From Actinomycetospora sp. (GTDB lineage: Bacteria; Actinomycetota; Actinomycetes; Mycobacteriales; Pseudonocardiaceae), in NCBI GenBank assembly GCA_025925615.1, contig JAICLN010000038.1, positions 1 to 16,969 on the forward strand: a stretch of DNA of 16,969 nt, given 5' to 3'. The notes beneath the pieces were generated by a model, which made no database searches, had not been told where the DNA came from, and worked only from the letters and a program-made list of their open reading frames with translations. A program made the position numbers and the translations under genes. This document shows, piece after piece, positions 5,881-12,907 of the stretch; positions within the stretch are counted from its first letter, which is position 1; each line of letters opens with the position of its first letter.

Positions 5881-7860
5881 ACCTCGCACCTCGAACGTCA
5901 CCGCATCGCCGTGCACGTCCACCACGACCTCCGACCCGCCCGGCACCGCCCCAGCGACGATCCGCCGCGCGATCGGCCGCTCCACCTCGCGGGCCACGAC
6001 CTGGCGCAGCCCTCGTGCTCCGGAGCGCCGGTCGGTCCGCCCGGAGAGCAGTGCCAGCGCCGCCGGCGTCACCCGGAGGGTCACGTCCCGGGCCGCCAGC
6101 CGCTCGCGGGTCGAGGCCAGCAGCAGCTCGACGATCTGCCCCAGCCGCTCCGCGGACAGCGGCGAGAACAGCACGACGTCGTCGATCCGGCCCAGGAGCT
6201 CCGGACGCAGCGACCGCCGCAGCACCGTCATCACCGGTTCCCGCGCCGCCTCGACGTGCTCCCCCGCCACGGCCAGCTCCGCCGCCGCCAGGTTCGACGT
6301 CATGATCACGACGGTGTCGGTGAACGACGTCGTCCGCCCGTGCGTGTCGGTGAGCCGCCCGGCGTCGAGGATCCCCAGCAGCACGGCGACGACGTCGGGG
6401 TGGGCCTTCTCGATCTCGTCGAAGAGCACCACGCTCGACGGCCGGCGCCGGACCGCCTCGGTCAGCTCGCCCGGGCGGTCGTGCCCGACGTAGCCGGGCG
6501 GGGCCCCGGTGAGCCGCGAGACGGTGTGCTTCTCGGCGAACTCCGCCATGTCGAACCGCACCAGCCCGGCGTCCGAGCCGTGCACCGCGGACGCCAGCGC
6601 CCGCGCCAGTTCGGTCTTCCCGACCCCGGTCGGCCCCACGAACAGCAGCGACGCGATCGGCCGCGAGGGGTCGGCGAGCCCGGCCCGCCCGGTGAGGACC
6701 GCGTCGACCACCGTCTCCACCGCCGGATCCTGCCCGACGACCCTCGACCTCACCCTCACGTCGAGGTCCATGAGGCGGAGACGGTCGTCCTCGGTGAGGT
6801 CGGCGACCGGCAGGCCCGTCGTGTCGGCGACCACCTGCGCGACGTCGGCCGGGGTCACCGTCGGGGTGTCGGTGCCGCCGGTGTCCACGCTGCGGGTCCG
6901 CACCCGCGCGGCCGCGCGGTCCAGGGCGTCGAGCGCCTTGTCGGGCAGCCGGCGGTCGTGGACGTGCTTGGTCGTCAGCTCGACGGCGGCACGGCGCGTC
7001 GCGGGCGGGAGGACGACGCGGTGGTGGGCCTCGTACCGGCTCGCCGACCCGTCGAGGACGGCCAGCGCCTGTTCCGGCGTCGGCTCCTCGACCGTGATCG
7101 TCGCGAGCCGGCGGGCCAGCGCCGCGTCCGGCTCGACGTGGCGGCGGTACTCCGCGGTCGTCGTCGCCCCGATCAGACGCAGCTCGCCGCGGGCCAGCGC
7201 CGGCTTGAGCATCGACGCCGCGTCCATCGTGCCCTCCTGCCCAGCGCCCGCCCCGACGATCATGTGGAGCTCGTCGACGAACAGCACGACGTCGGGGTGC
7301 GAGGCCTCCCGGAGCACCGCGGTCAGGCGTTCCTCGAACTCGCCGCGGTACTTCGTCCCGGCGACCATCCCGCCCAGGTCCACCGCGACGATCCGCACCC
7401 CGCGCAGCGCCCCCGGGACGCGGTCCTCGACGACCCGCGTCGCGATCCCCTCGACGACCGCGGTCTTCCCGACGCCGGGCTCCCCCAGCAGCACCGGGTT
7501 GTTCTTGCTGCGCCGCGCCAGCACCTCCACGACCTGCGCGATCTCGGAGTCCCGCCCGATCACCGGGTCGAGCCGGCCCGCGCGGGCGTCCGCGGTGAGG
7601 TCGTGCCCGTGGCGGTCGAGGGTGGGCGTGCGCCGCGGGGGGCGGGAGGGTCCTGACGCCGGGTCGGTGCGGGTCGGGCCCTCCGCCCGGTGCCGCCCGT
7701 CCCCCGGCCGGTCGTCGGTGCGCCGGCCCCCGTCGGGACGGTCGTCGCGGTCGGGCTCCCCGAACAGCAGCCCGAGGTCGAGATCGACGAGCCGGCCCAC
7801 GATCCCCTCGAGCAGGGAGTCCGCGGGACGGGCGCGGTCCTCGTCGTGCGAGTCGGGCAC
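5866..7860 (-). CDS. Compact Clp/Hsp100-type AAA+ ATPase
   Basis: The 664-aa protein has two AAA+ modules, suggesting a hexameric ATP-driven unfoldase. D1: Walker A GEPGVGKT (126-133), pore loop KYRG (170-173), Walker B VVLFVDE (191-197), DAALARRL Arg finger. D2: Walker A GPTGVGKT (409-416), pore loop GYVG (456-459), Walker B VVLFDE (477-482), LGRIDDVV Arg finger and GARGLRQVV sensor 2. The usual double Clp-N repeat domain is replaced by about 85 residues: one amphipathic helix (SLLEGIVGRLVDLDLGLLFG, about 15-34), then a disordered Arg/Asp/Pro-rich linker. The ClpB coiled-coil and ClpC middle domain are absent, as is an IGF/IGL-like ClpP-binding loop after TSNL. GGAGG lies 4 nt before the GTG. 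It resembles ClpA/ClpC/ClpB; a specific symbol is not justified. The stop lies in the palindromic repeat. Confidence 0.88.
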   Translation of the reverse strand: MPDSHDEDRARPADSLLEGIVGRLVDLDLGLLFGEPDRDDRPDGGRRTDDRPGDGRHRAEGPTRTDPASGPSRPPRRTPTLDRHGHDLTADARAGRLDPVIGRDSEIAQVVEVLARRSKNNPVLLGEPGVGKTAVVEGIATRVVEDRVPGALRGVRIVAVDLGGMVAGTKYRGEFEERLTAVLREASHPDVVLFVDELHMIVGAGAGQEGTMDAASMLKPALARGELRLIGATTTAEYRRHVEPDAALARRLATITVEEPTPEQALAVLDGSASRYEAHHRVVLPPATRRAAVELTTKHVHDRRLPDKALDALDRAAARVRTRSVDTGGTDTPTVTPADVAQVVADTTGLPVADLTEDDRLRLMDLDVRVRSRVVGQDPAVETVVDAVLTGRAGLADPSRPIASLLFVGPTGVGKTELARALASAVHGSDAGLVRFDMAEFAEKHTVSRLTGAPPGYVGHDRPGELTEAVRRRPSSVVLFDEIEKAHPDVVAVLLGILDAGRLTDTHGRTTSFTDTVVIMTSNLAAAELAVAGEHVEAAREPVMTVLRRSLRPELLGRIDDVVLFSPLSAERLGQIVELLLASTRERLAARDVTLRVTPAALALLSGRTDRRSGARGLRQVVAREVERPIARRIVAGAVPGGSEVVVDVHGDAVTFEVRGASGS

Positions 7861-7927
7861 GGAACCTCCAGGGGTGGGTTGCCCTCCAGAGTGCCCGCGG
7901 TCGGCCGCTCGTGCCCGTCCGGTTTCG

Positions 7928-7989
7928 TCGTCGGCCCGGCCCGACGTCGAGGGGCACGGCAGGCAGGTTCGTCGGCCCGCGGGTCGGCC
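7928..7989. repeat. 62-bp direct repeat, unit 1
   Basis: This 62-bp unit recurs at 8032-8093 with only 2 mismatches (60 of 62), start-to-start distance 104 bp. Its 3' part extends into an imperfect hairpin element: GGGGCACGGCAGG (7951-7963) pairs with CCTGGCGTGCCCC (7988-8000). A partial third copy of the outer part (GGTCGGCCGCTCGTGCCCG) lies at 7899-7917. The repeats fill the gap between the Clp-like gene start and the exporter gene end. Confidence 0.85.
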
Positions 7990-8005
7990 TGGCGTGCCCC
8001 TGATC
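7946..8005 (-). repeat. About 60-nt hairpin element related to those near 15.4 kb
   Basis: Read on the minus strand this starts GATCAGGGGCACG and ends GCCGTGCCCCTCGACG. The start and end, and the length of 60 nt, match the two 61-nt elements at 15355 and 15448. The ends GGGGCAC and GTGCCCC are inverted, so the element can fold into a hairpin. The related element at 8050-8111 has GATCGGACGGGCAC at its start. Confidence 0.65.
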
Positions 8006-8031
8006 ATGTGGCCGGGGTGGGCCGGCCGTGA

Positions 8032-8093
8032 TCGTCGGCCCGGCCCGCCGTCGAGGGGCACGGCAGGCAGGGTCGTCGGCCCGCGGGTCGGCC
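8032..8093. repeat. 62-bp direct repeat, unit 2
   Basis: Second copy of the unit at 7928-7989. After it the sequence continues GCTCGTGCCCGTCC then GATC (8108-8111), giving a minus-strand element 8111 to 8050 that again begins GATC and ends GTGCCCCTCGAC. No coding function is supported in 7861-8136. Confidence 0.85.
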
Positions 8094-8136
8094 GCTCGTG
8101 CCCGTCCGATCGCCGACCCCGATGACGAGGCCCGGA

Positions 8137-9876
8137 TCAGTCCGACGCCGCCGCCACCAACCGCGCGTAGGGCCCGTCCGCCGCGAGCAGCTCCGCGGGC
8201 GGCCCCAGCTCGACGATCTCGCCGTCCGCCATCACGGCCACCCGGTCGGCCCGCGCCGCGGTGTGCAGCCGGTGCGCGATCGCGATCACCGTGCGGCCGG
8301 CGAGCACCCGGTCGAGGGCGCCCTCGGCGCGCCGGGCGGAGGCGGTGTCGAGCAGCGAGGTGGCCTCGTCGAGCACGACGGTGCCCGGGTCGGCGAGGAC
8401 CACCCGCGCGAGCGCGAGCTGCTGGGCCACCGGCGCCGGCACCGTCACCGCACCGGCCCCGACCGCGGTGTCGAGGCCGTCGGGCAACGCCGCGGACCAG
8501 TCGTCGAGCCCGACCAGTGACAGCGCGGCCCGCAGGTCCCCGTCCGAGAAGTCCCCGGCCGGCAGCGCGAGGTTGTCCCGGAGGGTTCCGGTGAAGACGT
8601 GGTGCTCCTGGGTGAGCAGCAGCACCTCGCCGCGCAGGGTGTCGTCGTCGAGCGCGGCGACGTCGCGGCCGTCGATCCGAACCGCACCCGACGTCGGGGC
8701 CGAGATCCCGGTGACGAGCCGGGCCAGCGTCGACTTGCCTGCCCCCGACCCGCCGACCACCGCGAGCCGCTCTCCCGGCGGCACGACCAGGTCGACCCCG
8801 CGCAGGACGGGGCGGTCCGCGCGGTAGGCGAACCGGACCGCCTCGAGGTGCAGTCCGCGCTCGCCGGTCCACGGGCCCGCGATCGGCGAGCGGCGCTGCT
8901 CGGGGACCCGGACGCCGAGCACCCGGCGCAGCGCCACGACGGCCACCATGAGGTCCTCCGCCCACCACAGGGCGGTGTCGAGCGGTCCGGCGAGGGCCTG
9001 GACGTAGACGACCATCGTCGTGACCTCGCCCAGCGACACCATCCCCGCGGAGTACGCCCACGCCCCGAGCGCGAGCGTCGCCGCGACCGGCAGGACGTGG
9101 GAGATCTCCAGCCAGGGCGTCCACCGCACGTGCAGTGACCGCAGGTCCCGTTCCCGGTCCACGCCGGCGACCAGCGCCGCGTCGTCGCCGGCGGCACGGC
9201 GCTCGACGAGGCCGAGCGCGTCGAGGGTCCGCGCTCCCGCCGTCGACTCGTGGACCCGCGCGGCGAGGCCGGCCCATGTGTCGAGCATCCGCTGCATCGC
9301 CGTGGGCAGGTTGCGCCACAGTAGGCGCGTCGGGAGCACCACCGTCGGGACCGCCACCAGCAGCGCGAGCGCCAGCAGCGGCGACGTCACCACCATCGCG
9401 GCGATCGTGAGCACGACCGTGACCACCGCCGTGAGGATCTCCGGGACCCCGTGGCGCAGCGCGGAGTCCACCCGGTCGAGGTCGGTGGTCGCGCGGGAGA
9501 GCAGCGCTCCGGTGCCGACCGACTCCACGGTCGACAACGGCAGGGCCAGCGCCCGGTCGACGAGCCCGGTCCGGTTGGCCGCGAGCAGCTCCTCGCCCAG
9601 CACGCCGGCCCGCAGCCGGGCGGCCCGCGCCAGCACCGCGGTGACCAGCAGCGCGGCCAGGAAGGCGACCGCGAGCAGGTCGATCCGGGACGCGGAGCGC
9701 TGCCCCGTGACCTCGTCGACGAGGGCGCCGAGCAGCTGCGGCCCCACCAGGCCGGCGCCGGTGGCCGCGAGGAAGCACGCCGCCGTCCCCGTCACGCGTC
9801 CCCGGTGGGCGCGCAGCACGCCGCGCCCCCACACCCAGGCCTCGTGGGGCGTCGCGTAGTCGAGGACGGCGGTCAC
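8137..9876 (-). CDS. ABC exporter half-transporter with intact Walker motifs but degenerate signature
   Basis: The 579-aa protein has an N-terminal six-helix exporter domain (about 1-320) and a nucleotide-binding domain (about 343-579). Walker A GGSGAGKS (375-382), Q-loop Gln423, Walker B VVLDE (500-504), D-loop and H-loop His535 (AIAHRL) are intact. The signature LSGGQ is absent: the place reads VTVPAPVAQQLALAR (478-491). The GTG start is preceded by GAGGAG 7 nt upstream and overlaps the stop of the other half-transporter by 4 bp (9873-9876), so the two are coupled and likely form a heterodimer. Its partner has the opposite defects, so only one composite ATP site should be competent. Substrate is unknown; peptides, lipids, siderophores or drugs are all possible. 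Confidence 0.92.
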   Translation of the reverse strand: MTAVLDYATPHEAWVWGRGVLRAHRGRVTGTAACFLAATGAGLVGPQLLGALVDEVTGQRSASRIDLLAVAFLAALLVTAVLARAARLRAGVLGEELLAANRTGLVDRALALPLSTVESVGTGALLSRATTDLDRVDSALRHGVPEILTAVVTVVLTIAAMVVTSPLLALALLVAVPTVVLPTRLLWRNLPTAMQRMLDTWAGLAARVHESTAGARTLDALGLVERRAAGDDAALVAGVDRERDLRSLHVRWTPWLEISHVLPVAATLALGAWAYSAGMVSLGEVTTMVVYVQALAGPLDTALWWAEDLMVAVVALRRVLGVRVPEQRRSPIAGPWTGERGLHLEAVRFAYRADRPVLRGVDLVVPPGERLAVVGGSGAGKSTLARLVTGISAPTSGAVRIDGRDVAALDDDTLRGEVLLLTQEHHVFTGTLRDNLALPAGDFSDGDLRAALSLVGLDDWSAALPDGLDTAVGAGAVTVPAPVAQQLALARVVLADPGTVVLDEATSLLDTASARRAEGALDRVLAGRTVIAIAHRLHTAARADRVAVMADGEIVELGPPAELLAADGPYARLVAAASD

Positions 9877-11540
9877 GGGGTGCTCCTCTCGAGGGTGCGG
9901 GTGAGGTCGACGACGTGGTCGGCGACGCGGCGCCAGGGCGTTCCCTGGCTGAGGACGACCGTGGTGCGGCCGCGGCGCAGTACCGCGACCCGGGCGGCGA
10001 TCCACGCCTCGGTGTGGGCGTCGACCGCGGACGTCGGCTCGGAGAGCACGAGGACGTCCGCGTCGGTGAGCAGCACGCGGGTCAGCGCCAGCCGCTGCCG
10101 CTGTCCGCCCGAGACCTCGCGCCCGCGCTCCCCCAGGACCTCGTCCAGGCCGTCCGGGAAGCCGTCGACGACCTCCGTCGCCGCGGCCGCGTCGAGCGCC
10201 GTCGCGACGTCCAGCGCGCCGCGCGCGACGAGCTCGTCGCGCAGCCGTCCCGAGAACCACAGGTCCTCGGGATGGGCGTGGACCACCCGCCGTCGCAGGC
10301 TCGCGAGGTCGACCCGGTCCGTCGCCACGCCCGCGATGCGCGCGGACCCGACGCCGTCGGGGAATCGCGTCAGGCGCGCGGCGAGCGCCGCGGCGTCCGG
10401 GCCGGCGTCGACGACGGTGAGCGCGCCCGCGGGCGCCTCCAGCCCGGTGAGGGGATCCTGGAGCGCCGGTGGACCCGGCGGGATCGCGACCGGGTCCGGT
10501 GGGGACGTCAGCAGGGGACGCAGGCCGAGCAGCCGGACCACCCGACGCGCGCCCGCACGGGCGGCGGCGAGCGAGCCCACGGCCTCGGTGGCGGTGGTGA
10601 CCGGGACGACGAGGAACGCCGAGGCCCCGTACACCGCCACCAGCTCGCCGGGGCCGATCGTGCCGGCCACCGCGAGCCGCGCTCCGAGCCACGTGATGGC
10701 CACGAGCACCAGGCCGGGGAGCAGCACCTCGGCGCCCGCGAGCCAGGCGGTGCTGCGCGCGACGAGGATCCCGGCGTCACGCACGCGCGTGGTGGCCTCC
10801 CCGGCGCGGGCCGCGAACCGCGACTCCCCGCCGATACCGCGCAGGATGCGCAGGCCGGAGACGATGTCGGCGGCCAGCGCGTTCACCGCGGTCAGCTCGC
10901 CCCGCTGGTGGTCCATGTTCCGTTGCAGGGGCGCGATCAGCGGACCGATCCCGGCCACGGCGAGCGGGACCCCGACGAGCGCGACGGCCCCGAGCAGCGG
11001 CGAGCGGGTGAGCAGCCCCGCCCCGACCAGGCCGAACGCCACCACCGAACCCGCGAGGCGCCCGAGCGTCTCGAACAGGTTCCCGATCTTGTTCAGGTCG
11101 GACGTGGTGACGGCGGTGACGTCGCCCGCGGCGGCCTGCGGGGTCAGCGAGGCGCCGAGGCGCAGGACGTGGCCCGACACGGTGCGCTGGGTGGCCGACG
11201 CCGCGTGCAGCCACAGCCCGTGCGATCCGACGTCGAGCGCCGCCATGCTCGCCATCTGGACGAGACCCAGGGCGACGATGATCCCGACGTCCCGGGCGAG
11301 GGCGCCGGTGTCACCACGTGCGACCCCGGTGTCCACGGCCGACCCCGCGACCAGCGGGATCAGCGCACCGGGCGCGAGCCAGAGCGTGCCGACGACGACC
11401 GTCGCGGCGGCGAGCCACGGCCGGGATCGCAGGACCGCGAGCAGGAAGTGGCCCGGGGTCAGCGGGTCGTGCAGCCGGAGCGACGGCGCCGGGTACGGGC
11501 GGCGGGACGGGGCGACTCAAGTGTCGGGGCGTGGCCTCAT
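9873..11540 (-). CDS. Partner ABC exporter half-transporter; NBD lacks Walker A; in-frame TGA at codon 8
   Basis: The frame from ATG 11540 would encode 555 residues but reads MRPRPDT, then TGA (11519-11517), then continues VAPSRRPYP into a normal exporter N-terminus. The first usual in-frame start after that TGA is GTG 11336 (487 aa), which would remove membrane helix 1 (about 11435-11340). So this is a nonsense-disrupted gene, a sequencing error, or a gene with an unusual start. In 487-aa numbering the signature VSGGQRQR (408-415) and AVD D-loop are canonical. The P-loop place reads VDAGPDAAAL (309-318, no Lys), Walker B is VLVLSE (Asp lost), and the H-loop is SQG (463-465, His lost). This NBD cannot bind ATP normally but can complete its partner's site. 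The stop overlaps the partner's GTG. The leaderless-looking promoter just upstream of 11540 supports that ATG as the original start. Confidence 0.8.
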
Positions 11541-11547
11541 GTCGACG

Positions 11548-11589
11548 ACGCTAGGTCGCCGTCGGACCGCGCCGCGACCGGTTTACCGG
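11548..11589 (-). promoter_or_regulatory. Candidate leaderless promoter and operator of exporter pair
   Basis: On the minus strand TAGCGT (11553 to 11548) ends 7 nt before the ATG at 11540, the spacing for transcription starting at the A of ATG. A dyad CCGGT-TT-ACCGG (11578-11589), with a further CCGGT beside it, covers the -35 region and could bind a repressor. No clear -35 hexamer is seen. Confidence 0.45.
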
Positions 11590-11599
11590 CCGGTGCCGA

Positions 11600-11911
11600 T
11601 CAGAAGGGCTCGACGCTGACGACGCCGGGCAGCAGGCGGACGCGCTCGGCGAAGGCGTCGCACTCGGTGGTGGTCAGCGCGACGGTGCAGGAGATGCAGG
11701 AGCAGGAGACGCCCTCGTGGACGTCGACGGAGAAGTCCGGGACCCGATAGCCCAGCTCACAGAGCTGCGAGGCGAGGGTCATGACGCCGGGCATGCCACC
11801 GGTGGTGACGATGGTCCACGGCCGGGGCAGGCGGGAGGGGCGGCGGCCCGGTCCGTTGACGGCGCGCTCGACGTCGGCGGCGGGGATCGGGGCGGGCTCG
11901 AGGGTCGTCAC
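11600..11911 (-). CDS. ACT-like small protein with Cys-x-Cys-x2-Cys cluster, function unknown
   Basis: The 103-aa protein has a disordered first 30 residues and then a compact domain: PWTIVTTGG, GVMTLASQLCELGY, VPDFSVDVHEGVSCSCISCT, TECDAFAERVRLLPGVVSVE. This beta-alpha-beta-beta-alpha-beta rhythm resembles ACT domains, which bind small ligands and often control amino acid metabolism. Cys70, Cys72 and Cys75 form C-x-C-x2-C on a predicted strand, with Cys51 and Cys84 nearby, which could bind metal or react with redox signals. GTG 11911 is chosen because AGGAG (11923 to 11919) lies 7 nt upstream; an in-frame GTG at 12022 lacks such a site. A long leader with inverted repeats precedes it. Family match is by fold impression only. 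Confidence 0.72.
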   Translation of the reverse strand: MTTLEPAPIPAADVERAVNGPGRRPSRLPRPWTIVTTGGMPGVMTLASQLCELGYRVPDFSVDVHEGVSCSCISCTVALTTTECDAFAERVRLLPGVVSVEPF

Positions 11912-11949
11912 GACGTAGCTCCTGGTGCTGGATCCGCTAGAGGGAATCC

Positions 11950-12020
11950 GAGCCAGGTCTCGGGGTCGTGCTCGGCTCACGGTCGCGCAACCGTGTCTCT
12001 GCGCGCCGGGAGCCTGGCTC
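11950..12020 (-). ncRNA. Candidate structured 5' leader of ACT-like gene
   Basis: In the untranslated leader on the minus strand, GAGCCAGG (12020 to 12013) can pair with CCTGGCTC (11957 to 11950), enclosing a perfect hairpin CACGGT-TGCGCG-ACCGTG (11995 to 11978). The start codon is 39 nt downstream of the outer stem. It matches no riboswitch consensus I can recall (not SAM, TPP, glycine or cobalamin). It may be a new cis-regulatory RNA or chance pairing. Confidence 0.4.
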
Positions 12021-12070
12021 ACCCGACGCGCTGGAGTACTACTGCTCCGAGCCGCGCGATCATGGCGGTG

Positions 12071-12098
12071 ATGTTACCCAGGCCACCCCGGCACGCAA
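12071..12098 (-). promoter_or_regulatory. Candidate promoter of ACT-like gene
   Basis: On the minus strand TTGCGT (12098 to 12093), a 16-nt spacer and TAACAT (12076 to 12071) form a good sigma-70-type promoter in a locally less GC-rich stretch just downstream of the SDR gene. Transcription would start near 12064 and give a leader of about 150 nt. Confidence 0.5.
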
Positions 12099-12109
12099 GT
12101 CGACACCCC

Positions 12110-12907
12110 CTAGACCATCACGATCCCGCCGTCGATCATCGGCGCCTGCCCGGTCATGTAGTCCGCGTCGTGGCTCGCGAGGTAGGAGACGAACGACGCG
12201 ACGTCCTCGGGCGTCTGGACCCGCCCCAGCGCGATGAGCTGGGAGTACTGCGCGAGCGCCTCCCCCTGACCGGTGCCGAGGTAGCGGCCGAGCCCCAGGT
12301 CGATCTCGTCCCACATCGGGGTGCCGACGATCCCGGGGCAGTAGGCGTTCACCGTGATCTGGTGCGGCGCCAGCTCCTTCGCCGCGGCCTGGGTGAGCGC
12401 CCGGACGGCGAACTTCGAGGCCGAGTAGTGCCCGAGGTGGTCGAACCCCTGGTGCCCGGCGATGGACGACGCCGAGATGATCTTGCCGCCCCTGCCCTGC
12501 TCGATCATCGCCTCGGCGGCGGCCTGCAGGCACCAGAGCACCCCGCCGACGTTGACGCCGAGCATGTGCTCCAGGTCTGCGGGCGAGACCTCCAGCAGCG
12601 TCTTGACCTGGGCGATGCCGGCGTTGGAGACCATGACGTCGATGCCGCCGAGCTCCTCGCGGGCCTCGGCGACGAGCGCGAAGCAGGCCTCACGGTCGGC
12701 GACGTCCGCACCCTGCGACTCGGCCCGCCCACCGGCGTCGGTGATCGCCTTCGCGGTCTCGGCGGCGGTCCGGACGTCGACGTCGGAGACCATGACGGCG
12801 AGCCCGTCCGCGGCCAGGCGCTTCGCGATCGCGGCCCCGATCCCGCGCCCCGCCCCGGTGACGACGGCGACGCGCTGCTGCGTCCCTTCCCGACCCGCCC
12901 GGCTCAC
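12110..12907 (-). CDS. Acetoin reductase / meso-2,3-butanediol dehydrogenase-type SDR
   Basis: The 265-aa short-chain dehydrogenase has the NAD-binding motif TGAGRGIG (17-24), DV at 68-69, NAG (95-97), catalytic Ser148, Tyr161 and Lys165 (YSASK). It closely follows the BudC/diacetyl reductase pattern along its C-terminal half: FAVRALTQAAAKELAP, ITVNAYCPGIVGTPMWDEID, LASHDADYMTGQ and a final IDGG. It should interconvert acetoin (or diacetyl) and 2,3-butanediol with NAD(H). The GTG start overlaps the stop of the butanediol dehydrogenase by 4 bp (GTGA, 12904-12907), showing translational coupling. With the regulator upstream, this supports a pathway for acetoin/butanediol or a related vicinal diol or hydroxyketone. 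Exact substrate and stereochemistry are not determined by sequence. Confidence 0.88.
   Translation of the reverse strand: MSRAGREGTQQRVAVVTGAGRGIGAAIAKRLAADGLAVMVSDVDVRTAAETAKAITDAGGRAESQGADVADREACFALVAEAREELGGIDVMVSNAGIAQVKTLLEVSPADLEHMLGVNVGGVLWCLQAAAEAMIEQGRGGKIISASSIAGHQGFDHLGHYSASKFAVRALTQAAAKELAPHQITVNAYCPGIVGTPMWDEIDLGLGRYLGTGQGEALAQYSQLIALGRVQTPEDVASFVSYLASHDADYMTGQAPMIDGGIVMV

Noticed and set aside
7928..8111. CRISPR-like array
   Set aside because: Only two long units at 62 bp with one 42-bp interval, internal hairpins of another design, and no cas genes.
5600..9832. A very long open minus-strand frame spanning glmS, the Clp-like gene and part of the exporter
   Set aside because: Its translation is Arg/Gly/Ala/Pro-rich with no domain, and it overlaps three recognisable proteins in other frames.
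11517..11519. Selenocysteine codon in the exporter gene
   Set aside because: The TGA lies in a variable N-terminal tail with no catalytic Cys equivalent and no evident SECIS-like stem; nonsense mutation or error is simpler.
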